Assembly: GCA_965153455.1 (NCBI GenBank)
Contig: OZ234501.1
Location: 14,260,001-14,324,000, forward strand
Direction of reading: 5' to 3'
DNA: 64,000 nt
From: Sphagnum compactum
Taxonomy: Eukaryota > Bryophyta > Sphagnopsida > Sphagnales
The position numbers and the translations under genes are program-made. The notes under the pieces were generated by a model. The model saw only the letters and a program-made list of their open reading frames with translations. It was not told where the DNA came from and did not search any database. Shown in pieces: positions 39,613 through 51,137 of this stretch. Numbering within the stretch: position 1 is the first letter of the stretch; each line of letters starts with the position of its first letter.

Positions 39613-42600
39613 ACATGAAGCTATAATTGGAATTTGGGACTACTCCTTGAGGACTATGTGTGCAAGTACAAGTGGTTCTAATTATCAACAATTGTCATCA
39701 CAAAAGATGTAAGTGTAATTTGTTGCTTTCACAACTTTAGTAGTGGTTGCTTTAACAATGTCATGCATTATTTCAACCATGAATAATTGAATATTGTCAC
39801 ACTAGTGCTCCCATGTACGATTCTTGATTTGAAGGAATTACAATGAGCCCAAGTCACGCTTTCACATTCAAGCATGAGCTTTCTATTTTAAAATAAGTAG
39901 AAATTTGTGGCAAAATGAATGATTGTTTTCAAGCTTTCGTATGCCATACCCTTACATGAACCTATCCAACACACTTTCCTTATTTATGGAAACATAAAGC
40001 AATTCATTTTAAAATATTGACAATCCTTATCATACTTTTAAAAAATTAGGTATGAGGTAAGTAACTTTCTTCCTATTATCCTGTTGCAAAGATAGACCAA
40101 CTTGGGAATAAAAAAACTTTTCTTTACCTATAACCTTTTTACAATTCTTGCATTGAACATGTGGGACAAGTTCGTTTTCAGTTAAGATACTTTTTATTCA
40201 TGGTAGTTTTGCAACTCATGTAACTTGAAACTTCTACTTCAACTCATAAACCTTTTTCTTTTCTTAAATTCAAGTATGATTTCTTTCAAGTTTTTCCAAG
40301 TTCAATTGTAAGGGTCAAATCAATTTGGGATGGACCTCCTTCATCCATTATTAATTTTCCTTTGTTTTTGATAGACCTCATAACATTTTGGTTGATGCTT
40401 TCAACAACATTGCAACTGCAAACTCTAATATTTTGTTGATTGAACATACATCATAACTAAAAATTATTAGGGGATTCAAGAGGAACCCATGTGCAACAAC
40501 CAAAAATAAACCCAACAAGGAAATGTTCAACACAAGATTTAAAAAAAAGGTAAGAGTCATGAATCTTATTTGATTCTTTAATGCTAGTCAAAATTTAAAA
40601 TCAACAACACTATGATGTGATTTGTAAAACTTGATTTTATATTTTGTTGAACTTTGTAGAGTTTGATTTTGTATTTGTTCCTCATGAGTTGTAAGAATCA
40701 AGAAAGCTCAACAATTATCACACCTTACAAGCATTTGAATTTATGCAAAAGCTTGTCACATTACAATGCAAATGAAATAAAAAACCCATTGATGGTCAAA
40801 GTTCATCAAAATTGGAATCAATTTGAACCAAAAGAAGTCAAAGCTTAGTTTGAATTCAAAATTGAACGCATGAAAGTTGACTATCAAAGACAACAAAGTT
40901 GAATATTAGTTTTAATTCAAAATCGAACATAATAAAGTCAATTGTCAAACATAACAAAGCCAGTTCAAATTAATTTGCAATATGCACATAATTAGCAAAG
41001 ATGACAACAACAAGCACTCATGTTCAACCTTAAACCCTAAACCTTCTCGATTCCCTACACATTGCACAAAGCATGAAACAAGCATAGAACATAGAAGATA
41101 AACACTAAATTTTTGATAAACACCAAACTTTAGAATGCACAATGCACATAAGGTGAAGCTAAAAAGACACACTCATTTTAACATTTCTTGTGAAGAGTGT
41201 TGATTTATCATCACATTTCGACAAGTTGCTTTGACACTCTTAGCTTCAAATGATTGTAAATTGGAGCTTGAATGTACAACAACAATCACAAAATCCTTGC
41301 ATTAGTTCATCAAGATCTACTTGAGTAGTGAGCTAGGGCAAGTTGCAAGATTCAAGATGGAGACATAAAGCCTAAGGGGTGGTGAGCCATGACCATCAAT
41401 GCATTGTTGAGGGTGGCCATTGGCAAGCTGCAAGTCCATGAAGAAACACATGATGGCAAGTTACATGGGTGCAAAGGAAGAGGAGATAGATGATGAGTAG
41501 CAAGTGCGCAAAGGAATGACCAATGAAAACTTGGACGAATGAGATACATTCTACAAGCAATCTGACGGCTATGAATGGCTCTTTTTGACACCTTCGATCA
41601 TCATCAAATTGAAGGTTCTAGCAAAAAGGAAACGTTGCAAGACGGCTATTCAATGTTGCTCGTGATACAGATAGGGTTTTCGGCAAAATAACTAATTTTT
41701 TCAAATTTTTTGTCATGTGGTGATGTCACTGGCCCTTGAGCAGTGGCAAAATTTGGCAATAATTTGGCAATAAAAACTTTGGTCTCAACTAATTGATCCA
41801 CTAGTGGGAAGCTAGCAAAACCTTGGGAGAAGAAGAGTCAAAAACCTTGCAAGTTGTCTAAAAAGTGTGAAGCAGCCTATTTACTACATTAGGAAAGAAA
41901 TCTAAAGAAAGGGTGGTGATAAATGGTGAGAGCCTTTGATGGACACAATACGGGAACCAAATCTCTCAAGTTGAAAAGTTGTCCGATCTTTTTATGAACA
42001 GAAAAGGGGGTCCAAATCCTTCCTGACTTGAGAGACTTCTCCACCGGAGTACAAACACCCAAGTGGACTCCAAATTTCACAACAAATTCCTATAAAGCTA
42101 CAATCCAACCCCTCCCCTCCCCTCCCTCCCCTCCTACTAGGTACATAATGAAAAAAATCACATTTAATCTGGGGCAAACTACACACCCACCCTCCCTCCC
42201 CAACCCACCACCAAAAGTGGAGTACCCGGGCCATCACCACCCATCATCACCAAAAGGCTTATTAAAACACCATGCATTTTTTTTAGTCGTGATATTTTTG
42301 TCACGAGTCCATGATATTTTCATGTACAGAATTGCCAAGAAAATGAACGGTTGCGGATCCTGCAGGTGGACTAGGAAGTAGTGGAGCATGGGTCCCGGTA
42401 AGTTGTCGAGCAAGAGAGGATGGTTTATTCGAAGTTGGGACCGTAAAATCGACGAATATTAATCATGCTTGTTCTCAAATGGAAGGCTCAAAATTCATAC
42501 GAAGGGTCAAAATTCATGTCCGACTTTTAAGAAAAGAGGAGGGGGGGGGGGGGGTGTTAAGTATTTGTGGGTCCAGGAGCCAACTCTTTCTGCACCTCAC

Positions 42601-43799
42601 ATTGGCCTGCCATTATACCCACCCGGAGCAATCTGGCACAACTCTAATAATAACCAATTTCCGCTTTTTCTCAGTCTGTGTTCTCTTTTGCCGGTGCTTC
42701 GGGCTTTTGTATTTTTAGGGTTTAGGGTTTCACTCCTTACAAAACATTTTCTTCATGTAATTTTTTTTATTTTATTGACTGATTATTGGCCTCCAGAGAC
42801 AATGTCTGGACTTAATAACATCAGAGTGCCCATCGTTCAACACATGTGACATGACCCCTTTTGAAAAAAAAGAAAAAACACAAACAAAATGAAAAATTCC
42901 ATTATTCCCTATGATGTTGTGAACACTTTGAATAATTGTTGGACAAATTTCTAAAATTTTGGAAATTTTATTGCTTTGGTTAAGGGCTCCTTTTTGTTGA
43001 GGATTTTAGTTTATTTTTCCAAGTTTGTGATATTTTAAAATTTGGATTTTCAATCAAAAAGTAGGCAAATCACTAGAACATACACTAGTGAAAACACAAT
43101 TCTCCAACCAAAATGTTCGCAAAATTTTGATCTGTAAAACAACAAAATTTGTGAAAAAAATCTCGCAGTCCCCATTATGTTTTTGGAACAAAGAAACCGA
43201 AGAACAGGTTTTAAACAGGTTTTATATATCTAGTGGAAAAAAATCATACTTGCTGAATATGGCTTTCACATTTGTTCGTGGGTTTATTATGCTTACAAAT
43301 GAAGGGTACCTTGGAGGAAAAAAAGAATAGGGTTTAGGGTTTAGTTGCTACATTTGCTTTGTGTTGAGCACATTCCCTTATAGGGGTGAGCGGGTGGGCG
43401 GTTGAGGAAGTTCTCTACAAATGGAGAGAGAAAGTTCCCAAAAGTTTGCTGGTTCTCGAGAAACAAATTTATCACAAGAAAAATGCACACAAGAAAAATG
43501 GCCAGTGTTGTTTTGAGCTTCTTCCTCCCCCAATTTTCTTTCAACCGTAGCCTTTGTTGGCCAAAGGTCCCACTCCGCATGCCAATGGGTGACAAAACAA
43601 AAGCAAGTGGGACTAGTAGTACATAGGATATATCTTGTGCATCTTTTTTTACAAAAATCCTATGTATGAGTCCCACTTGATTTTGTGGCAAAATTATGGC
43701 AAGCAAAATCTGATTTTGTCAGATTTTGAGTGAAAATTTACTGAAATTATTAGATTGAAATGATGGGTTCTAACAGCTCGCTGAAATATATAGCAGGAT
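39613..43799. other. Gene-free stretch with two short telomere-like runs
   Basis: TTTTAGGGTTTAGGGTTT at 42713-42730 and TAGGGTTTAGGGTTTAG at 43328-43344 are two-unit Arabidopsis-type telomere words. A poly-G run lies at 42541-42555. No gene recognised. Confidence 0.5.
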
Positions 43800-43885
43800 T
43801 ATTACAATTTTCTACTTTGCTCTCTGACCTGTAGCCAAATTTTGCTAATTCCTCTTGTGGATGATTGCCAATGTGACTACTATCA
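43800..43885 (-). repeat. Dispersed repeat R1, short inverted copy
   Basis: The minus strand reads CAATTTTGTGATAGTAGTCA, GGCAATCATCCACAAGAGGA and TTAGCAAAATTTGGC, the core order of the family. Confidence 0.55.
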
Positions 43886-45868
43886 CAAAATTGAGAAAAT
43901 GAAAAAGAAAACCCCTGCATCATCCAAGAGTAAGGAGCAGCAGCAATTTTCTTGTTTTTTGGTCCAATTCTCACACTGTGGTTACAAAAAAAATTTGAAA
44001 AAAATTGAAAATTTTCGTCATAGAGAGAAAATTCGAAAATTTCATGCTTAAAATGGAAAAAATCTCCAAATTACGAAACCACAAAATTAATATTAAAAAT
44101 AAATAAATAAATAAATAAATTTAAAAAACCCTGGGTGAGGAGCAACTAAGATACTCACAATGAGCTCAAAGTCACAGATGCTGTACAGGCTTTACAACCT
44201 ATCACGTCTCTTGATGTTATTCTTTTTCTCATCATATACTACAAAAACTGGGCAGTACTTAAGAACAAATGAGAGTTGTGCAGACCTTCTGTCTTACATT
44301 GTACATATGCCTACTTGTCAGGTGCCTGGAGTTTTTCCTTTTATATACCTCACAAAAAACCCTCTTTTTTTTTTCAGATATCCTTTTTGGATGCATTCAA
44401 TCCAATTGTTCCATCAATCACAAGTTTATACATTGCAAATGTTAGGGTTGAATCAATCACAAATTTTAGGTTAAGACTCACATGGGAAAAAGAAAAAGGA
44501 AGAAAAAGGGTTCCAAATCTTGTAAACAAGTCTACAAGTTTGTTTTTGATGACAATATCTTCAAATTAAAAACTATTTAGTATTTTTCCAACATTGTTGT
44601 ATGAAGCAAAATTAAGGTACGTACATCAAGCTACATTCAACCAAGACCAAGAAACACTAAACCCTAACATTGCTTTGTTGAAAAGAACAAATTTAAAAAA
44701 ATGCAAAACTGGGTTGTCCCCTGAACAATTTTTTGAAAAATCCATCAACACATACAAAGTTCATTTCAAGTGGTCTATTTGTTTGCCCACATGTGAGAAA
44801 AGCAAGAAAGAATGTGTAAAGGGGATGAACGGGGTAAACCATCATTCCTTTGGTTCTAATATTCCTTTCTGAGTGCAAAGTCTTAAGCGCCATACATGGA
44901 AACATGAACGGTTTTCTTTCTTCATCCGAGTTTAGTCACATCCCATTGGATTTTAGAGGGTTTTGCAACCCTTTCAACTCTTTTAGCCATTGAAACTTTC
45001 ACACCCAACATGGTATGAATGGTGGAGGTTTTCGCACACTCAAAGAGAATGGTATTGTAACGTGAGGTTTCAATGCGACTTTGAAGTTTGGGATAAAGCA
45101 AAATGGTACGTATGGTTGGACAAAAGAATTTTCATTTCTCTGACCACAAAATTCTGCTTGGTTACGGATCAATTTAGCTAGACCTGGGTTAAGTTAGGTT
45201 TAGTTTTGCTATTTTTCAAGCAGTTAGAAATACGGCGTTAATTTAAGGTTCATGGTCCATAATTTCAGTGATTGTACCACTTGGTTATTAAGTCAAAAGT
45301 TACACAAAGTAAAACTCGGTTTGATTATCAACCTACTACTCAACACTAGGTACCAACTTCATTGGCTCTCATTGGCCCAATGATTTGGTTAAAAACTCTC
45401 TATCGCTCCTTGGAAAGGAAATGTAATAACATGGATGAAAAAGGTCATTTTCATTCACATTCCGGTTGGTTTTGCTCAGTACGGTAATTGGATGTGCCAA
45501 GGCTATTTTCAGGTAGGTCAAGCCGGTTATTCATAAAGCTGGCTTTTCGACTTGGCACTTGTGTATACTTGAGTTTCTAGCAAATAACCTCCTCTGAAAT
45601 TGAAGACAAAAGTTCAAAGCTTTACATTTGTGACCACTTTTAGACATTTTCCTCCCAGGTTGTGCCATGAGCCTTATACTCACCAACTGCATTGGGGCAA
45701 CTCTAGAAATGAATTCAATATGACCAAGTTGCTTTTGGGCAAGATGACAAATCTTCCATATAACCCTATGACCACCCTAACCTAACAAAACTTAGAACAA
45801 AGCCATGTGCTTAATGAATTGATGCGCCAATGAAAGGTCAAGATTCGGAATATGATGAAAGGGGCCGA
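43886..45868. other. Gene-free stretch
   Basis: Contains an (AAAT)n microsatellite at about 44098-44120. Several frames of 70-100 codons are open but show no recognisable motif, gene structure or composition. Confidence 0.45.
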
Positions 45869-46062
45869 TCAAATTAGCTAATCCATTGTCCCTAAGCTTT
45901 TCCAACACTCCCTTTTATCTTCTTTATATAAGAGCCTCGAAAGATAAGTACACCTAAGAACTTGGTCAAATTAGCTAATCCATTGTCCCTAAGCTTTTCC
46001 AACACTCCCTTTTATCTTCTTGATATAAGAGCCAGGAAAGATAAGTGCACCTAAGAACTTGG
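45869..46062. repeat. Tandem duplication, two 97-bp units
   Basis: Unit one is 45869-45965, unit two 45966-46062. Both read TCAAATTAGCTAATCC through CACCTAAGAACTTGG with only a few differences (for example TTTATATAAG versus TTGATATAAG), so the duplication is fairly recent. Confidence 0.92.
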
Positions 46063-46860
46063 TGATTAATGTGTGGGCCTTTGAGGTCTTAATAATGCTA
46101 GCTATTCCATTTGTTGTGAGATGTGACATTTCTACGCGGACTTATTAGATGGAGACCTTTTGAGCGATTTTTGCCCTTTCTCGTGACATATCAAAGCCCA
46201 ACCCCAAAAACTAAGAAATTCACCAACCGTTCCATTGCAATGAATACATAAACCGCTAAATATGCGATATGCTTTGTGATCATATTACATATGCAATTTG
46301 ACACTTTCCAACCATTTGTGGGGGAAGCAAGGTTGTAATTTGTCACCCATCCTAAATTGTAAGTCCAATCGAGACTTGAAAGTCTCCTAGGGTTTTGCAC
46401 TTTGGATGAGAGACCCAAGTACCAAGAGATTCCATCAACGGCCTGGCCGCTGTCTACTATTGATGATTTGAAGAAGCAATGAAGCATGTAGTGTCGTGGA
46501 GCCATTTGCCTTTTGGTTGCCCACTTGATTTTCTTTCTATTGTGAATGCATGAATGCATCAGTGTTGATCATGATAAGAGCTAATTGACTTCCCCAATGC
46601 AATTAAACATGGAGCCAATAGCCTTGGGTTGTCCATTGGTTTCAATCTAATCCTTTATTTTTCCTTCAATGGGTTCTATGTGGATGATGGGTTTATTGTT
46701 TCATCCACTAATGCATATCAAAGATCATCCAACAATTCTTTAAAAAAAAATTCATGCATCAATTGATATATATTTTCCGACAAGTGCATATGAAATGTAA
46801 AATGCTAAAAAACCAATTTACACAAAAAAGTAGGATCTGGCAAAATTTTAATAATATTTT
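46063..46860. other. Gene-free stretch with an unrecognised open frame
   Basis: A 122-codon minus-strand frame at 46191-46559 is open but has no recognisable motif or intron signals. Confidence 0.4.
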
Positions 46861-46930
46861 AAGTTTTCTTTTGAATTTGGGGGATTAGGGTTTTGTGGGT
46901 TTGTAATCCCCCAAATTCAAAAGAAAACTT
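46861..46930. repeat. Perfect inverted repeat: 27-nt arms, 16-nt loop
   Basis: The left arm 46861-46887 is exactly complementary to the right arm 46904-46930. Pairing can extend imperfectly outward through ATATTTTAAG/CTTACAATAT. A transcript would fold into a strong hairpin. Confidence 0.95.
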
Positions 46931-47639
46931 ACAATATTTCACATTTTAAAAAAAAAATTCATGAATGAGACAATAAATATATTTTCAGTTTGCCAAGCAG
47001 CATAGTGAAAAACCCTAAAACCTGGGACCATAGTGAAAAACCCTAAACTTGAGTCCAACTTTACTATCCCTTGAGCAAACCCAGAGAAAACAAAGCCATG
47101 AACTTTTTGGAACTGCCCTAAAGTAGGGGACTTGTGAAGAGATTCTATTCCTCTTTGCAATTTGCAAGAGGTGGTGGGTCTAGCCTAACCTTTTCTTTCA
47201 CTCTGGATTTGGGGCTCCACCTTCCTAGTTGCTTTGGAGCTAGTGGATCTCCAATGATCTCAGTTTGTTGTTGGCCCTGCTTTTATTGGCATTGTGGAAC
47301 TAATGAATTATTTTATTATAGTTGGGGTCCCATTTCTAATCTGCATGCATTTCTAGTTTAGATCCGGTTTGTGTCAATGTACACCATTCAATTGTCCATG
47401 CAATCACACACTTTATGTGCCCACTTAGTACAAGCCCCAAAGCCTCACAAAAATCCCAAGTTCCATCAATTAAAAATCCCAAGTTGAGTACAAGCCCCAA
47501 ACCTTCACAAGTTCCATTAATTAATATTATATCCCTTTGCCAAATTATATGGGCATATGTGCAAATGGCCCCAACTCCGGCCAGAGTGAACCAGCACCCA
47601 CCAGCGCACCATCCACTAAATGTCCGTTACTATGGATGA

Positions 47640-47880
47640 ACATCAACTGAGTTAATGTTCGGTTTCACCTTGGTAACCCATTTGGTTAGAAATAGGTCCT
47701 ATGTATAGATAGTTAGGTAGGAAAATAGGTGACAATTAGGTAAGTAGATGGTTAGTACATAGTCAACAGCTTTTTTAGTACATACATACTAACAACTTGC
47801 TTGTGGGTTGTCAGTAGGTAGGTAGGAAAGAAAAAGCAACTGAGCTAACCACAATGGTTAGCTAGGGAACTGGAAGCCAA
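47640..47880 (+). repeat. Dispersed repeat R3, copy 3
   Basis: TAGTTAGGTAGGAAAATAGG, AGGTAAGTAGATGG and CAGTAGGTAGGTAGG, as in the 14.3 and 21.5 kb copies. Confidence 0.45.
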
Positions 47881-48017
47881 CAGAAAGCTGTTTCCTGACA
47901 ACTTATCATCCATCCATCCTTCATGGTGGAACTGGTGGGTGCTGGTTCACTCTGCCCCCCCCCCCCCCTTGGACCACTAGCTTTATTAAAAAAATCTTAA
48001 AAACTTGCCCTAGAGAT

Positions 48018-48218
48018 ATACCATACAACCTTGGCAACTTCGACAATAATTATATTAATTTGAGAAATGTTAAGACTTTCCACAAGTTTTATATGTAGTA
48101 AAAATGTGAAGGAAAATATTGAATTTTCAAGAGTATTCTATTTTGTCTAAAATGAATATTTCAAGATTATTAAATTATTCTATGGACATGTGTCAAAGTT
48201 GCCAAGGTACTACGATAC
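48018..48218 (+). mobile_element. MITE-like family B, copy 3 with both ends
   Basis: The left ACCTTGGCAACTTCGACA (48028-48045) and right TGTCAAAGTTGCCAAGGT (48191-48208) are inverted repeats with one mismatch over 18 bases; weaker pairing extends about ten bases outward on both sides. The interior AGAAATGTTAAGACTTTCC and GAAGGAAAATATT match copies 1 and 2. Confidence 0.75.
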
Positions 48219-49294
48219 ATGCATGGAATTACAATGCACTTATTATGCTGTCCATTTTGTTGGACAAGCACAAAGTCTTTACCCATTTGACATAGGATTT
48301 TAATCATTTTGGAGCTTTCCTGCAATAAAAATGTGCACTCTGAAAGTGTCATGCTAGGAATTGCTACAGAGTCTCCTCTTCACTATAATCAATGCAGAGC
48401 TGACATTCATCCATGCAACGGATCAACGTGTGTCCACCCAATTGAAGAATTTTGTTGACAGGATCATTTGATACAAGCCTCATTTTAATGGTTAAGTATT
48501 GTATTGTCTCACTAGCTACTAGTATTGGATCATCATCCGAAAGACAAGAATGGAAGTGCAAAGGAAATATATAATGCCTGGGATGCTTGGACATATTAGT
48601 TCCATCCTTGGGCTTGAAAACTTAGTTTGAGAGAGTTTGTTTGACTCTTTCTTGCTCATTACTAAATTTGGGTCTCTTAATTTGCATGCTCCACATCATA
48701 GAAAGAATACTAATAAGGAGCATCAAAGCTCGCACAATTTCCAAACCTCTAAAGACAGTTAGCCATCCACATGTGCACAAAGTGTACACCCCACACCCAC
48801 TTCCAACCCAAAGATTCCACAAATGGGTCTTCAACGGTTGGGAATGTGGCCACCTAGCATACATTCTTCCGTCAATTTGGGGGCTTTTGTTGGGGTGGTG
48901 GGAGGGATGGTGCGACGTGTGACCATGAGGTGTGTATATAGTAGAACTAGGGTTTTAGCCTCTAACCATGAAGAAATTTGATAACTCCAACTTATGTTGA
49001 TTCATTTTCCCTTCTCATTTCCTCCATGTTTTAGTGTTTCATTGCAACAAGAAATTGGGAAAATTTTAATCAGGTAAGAGAGCTTAATGATGTCATGTAA
49101 ACACATCCAAGGGAATAAGTCTAACTAGGTACCTAACCACCCTGATTTATTTTTCCTTTGGGGATGGGGGAGAAGAACTGGAAAGGCTGGGGGCCATGGA
49201 TGAATGATTGGATGAATGAATGAATGAATGAATGGTAGCAAAGTTCATCCATGAAGGCATTTGAACTTTGTGAGGGTGTTAGGTGTGTTAGTTA
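48219..49294. other. Gene-free stretch
   Basis: An (AATG)n microsatellite lies at 49209-49234. No gene recognised. Confidence 0.45.
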
Positions 49295-50018
49295 CCCCTT
49301 GAAGAATTTTCTCTTGATTTAGTCACTAGGATTTTTTCCCTTTTTAATTTCTTTTTAAAGGTGAGTCTCTCTCCCCCTTAGAAAAAGCGATTAGTTACAT
49401 TATGGTTTGATATGATTAGATCTTTTTTTCTCTTTTAGGAAAGGACTTACTTAAGTGCTTTTAAGTAAGTTCTAGTAAGTCCTTTCCTATGAGACGTACT
49501 TTAAAAAGTCCCTTCTTAAGTGACTTACTTAAGTAAAAAGTCCTTTACTTTGGGACTTAAGTTAAAGGGTTGTTTGGTGGAGGGCAAAGCCCTTGGTCAC
49601 AAGCTTTACGGGAATTAGGGCTCATGCAAGGTGAAGTTGAACATGAGCCCAATTTAGGTAAAGCCCACAATCAAGGGCCGTACTTAGTGTAAAGCATTGG
49701 GAGTAATTTTATTTTCTAGATTTCTTTTCCCTTGATATTCAATGAATATTCACTAGGTATCACCCCCCCAAAAAAAAAAAGTAAAAAAAAAGTGAGCAAT
49801 TCTAAAATGAAAACCTGTGTGAGCAAGCATTACATTTTTCAGAATGCCCACCGCTTGTGAAGGAAAAATTCCATGTAGTAAGGCACCCTCCGAGGACACT
49901 ACAAAAGATTTTAAAAAATCTGCCTGGTGCTTTCTTTTCCCCTTGAAGAAGTTTCTCTTGATTTAGTCTATGGTTTTTCATTTAATTTTTGAAAAAGTGG
50001 GTCTCTCTTCCCCTTTCT
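49295..50018. repeat. Pair of about 80-bp direct repeats
   Basis: 49295-49380 and 49939-50018 both start CCCCTTGAAGAA, contain TTCTCTTGATTTAGTC and end near GTCTCTCT followed by CCCC. Between them is a stretch with no recognised gene that includes the hairpin at 49437-49488. Confidence 0.65.
49437..49488. repeat. Inverted repeat with 14-nt perfect arms
   Basis: AGGAAAGGACTTAC (49437-49450) pairs with GTAAGTCCTTTCCT (49475-49488). The loop itself contains ACTTAAG/CTTAAGT-like words, and further AAGTAAGTC variants follow to about 49560. Confidence 0.9.
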
Positions 50019-50207
50019 TCGCTTTTAGATTTTGGGTTTTAACACGAGTAGATTTTTTTCCCCTTTTCCAGGACTTAAAGTTTTTCCCATTAGGGAGGCT
50101 TTGGGGGGGGGGGAGGGGTGGCTAGGATTGCAGCATTCATTCTCTAACCATTGGAAAAGATGTTGAGACTTGAGACCCACCAAGGAATGGACGGTCCAGT
50201 GGTAGAA

Positions 50208-50745
50208 ACCAAAAATGCTTCAAGATATTATAACTCTTGAACTAATAATCTCAAGTTTCAACAGAAGCCAAAATATATCATCTTTCACAACTCTTCAGAT
50301 AAAAATACACCTATTATTACGTAGGGGCCAAAATCCCACAAGCTACTGTACTCTATAATGAATCTAAACACAATATCCTTAAGGGCCTTGGTAGGCAAGG
50401 CCAACAAGGGGTGTGTCACACTGTGGCCTTGCCATTTACATGAAAAAGTATCTTAAGACAAAAGAAGAATTAGGGAAACTTAAATATTTCACCATGCCAA
50501 AAAAATGACCTTCAAAACATCCTCTAAAAGAAACCAAAACCCTTGAAGATATTGTAACTCTATAACTAATCTCAAGTTTCAACACAAGCCAAAATATATC
50601 ATCTTTCAGAAATCCTCATATAAATAAAAATAGACCTATTATTATTATTACCTAGTATGGGCCAAAATCCCTTAAGCTACTATACTCTATAATGAATCTA
50701 AACACAACAATATCCTTAAGGGCCTTGGTAGTAGGCAAGGCCAAC
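50208..50745 (+). repeat. Repeat R4: one and a half tandem units upstream of gene B
   Basis: Unit one is about 50208-50529 and the partial unit two 50530-50745. Shared words include CAAGTTTCAACA, AGCCAAAATATATCATCTTT, TACTCTATAATGAATCTAAA and CCTTAAGGGCCTTGGTAG. A further copy lies downstream of gene B at 57409-57717 in the same orientation. Confidence 0.85.
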
Positions 50746-51049
50746 ATAACCCCTTGCCGAGAACCCTAAACCCCTTGCAAGTTAAAGAAGGGAAGGGGAA
50801 GGGGCCAGGAAGAAGAACAAGGCAGGGCAGCAGTTGTGGTGGGCCTGCCTGCCACTGTCCCTTGCTTGTCTTGTACCTGGATCCGCAAACCCATATAGAG
50901 ATCATCAGGAAGCACAATGGGTTGTGTTCTTTGAGAGAAAAGGGAAACCCAAGGAACCTCACTCTCTCAGAGCTTCTCTCAAGCTCCTAAGAGCTTGAGG
51001 TTTCTTTTCTTGTGGACACCCTTCTGGAGCTTCTGCTTCTTCTGGGGCA
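50746..51049 (+). promoter_or_regulatory. Presumed proximal promoter and leader of gene B
   Basis: The region between repeat R4 and the ATG at 51050 is GC-richer than its surroundings. A perfect small palindrome CAAGCTCCTAAGAGCTTG lies at about 50981-50998 and a pyrimidine-rich leader follows. No convincing TATA box was found close to the ATG. Confidence 0.35.
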
Positions 51050-51106
51050 ATGGATCCGTCAATGCTGATTGGGGACATTGAGAGCAACATCAGTGGAGGA
51101 AGAGCT

Positions 51107-51137
<31 letters not shown>

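Noticed and set aside
42713-43344. Telomere-like TTTAGGG words as a possible interstitial telomere array
   Set aside because: Only about two units at each of two sites; too short to infer a telomere fusion.
46191-46559. 122-codon minus-strand open frame
   Set aside because: No recognised motif, no splice structure and no supporting neighbours; chance or old repeat sequence.
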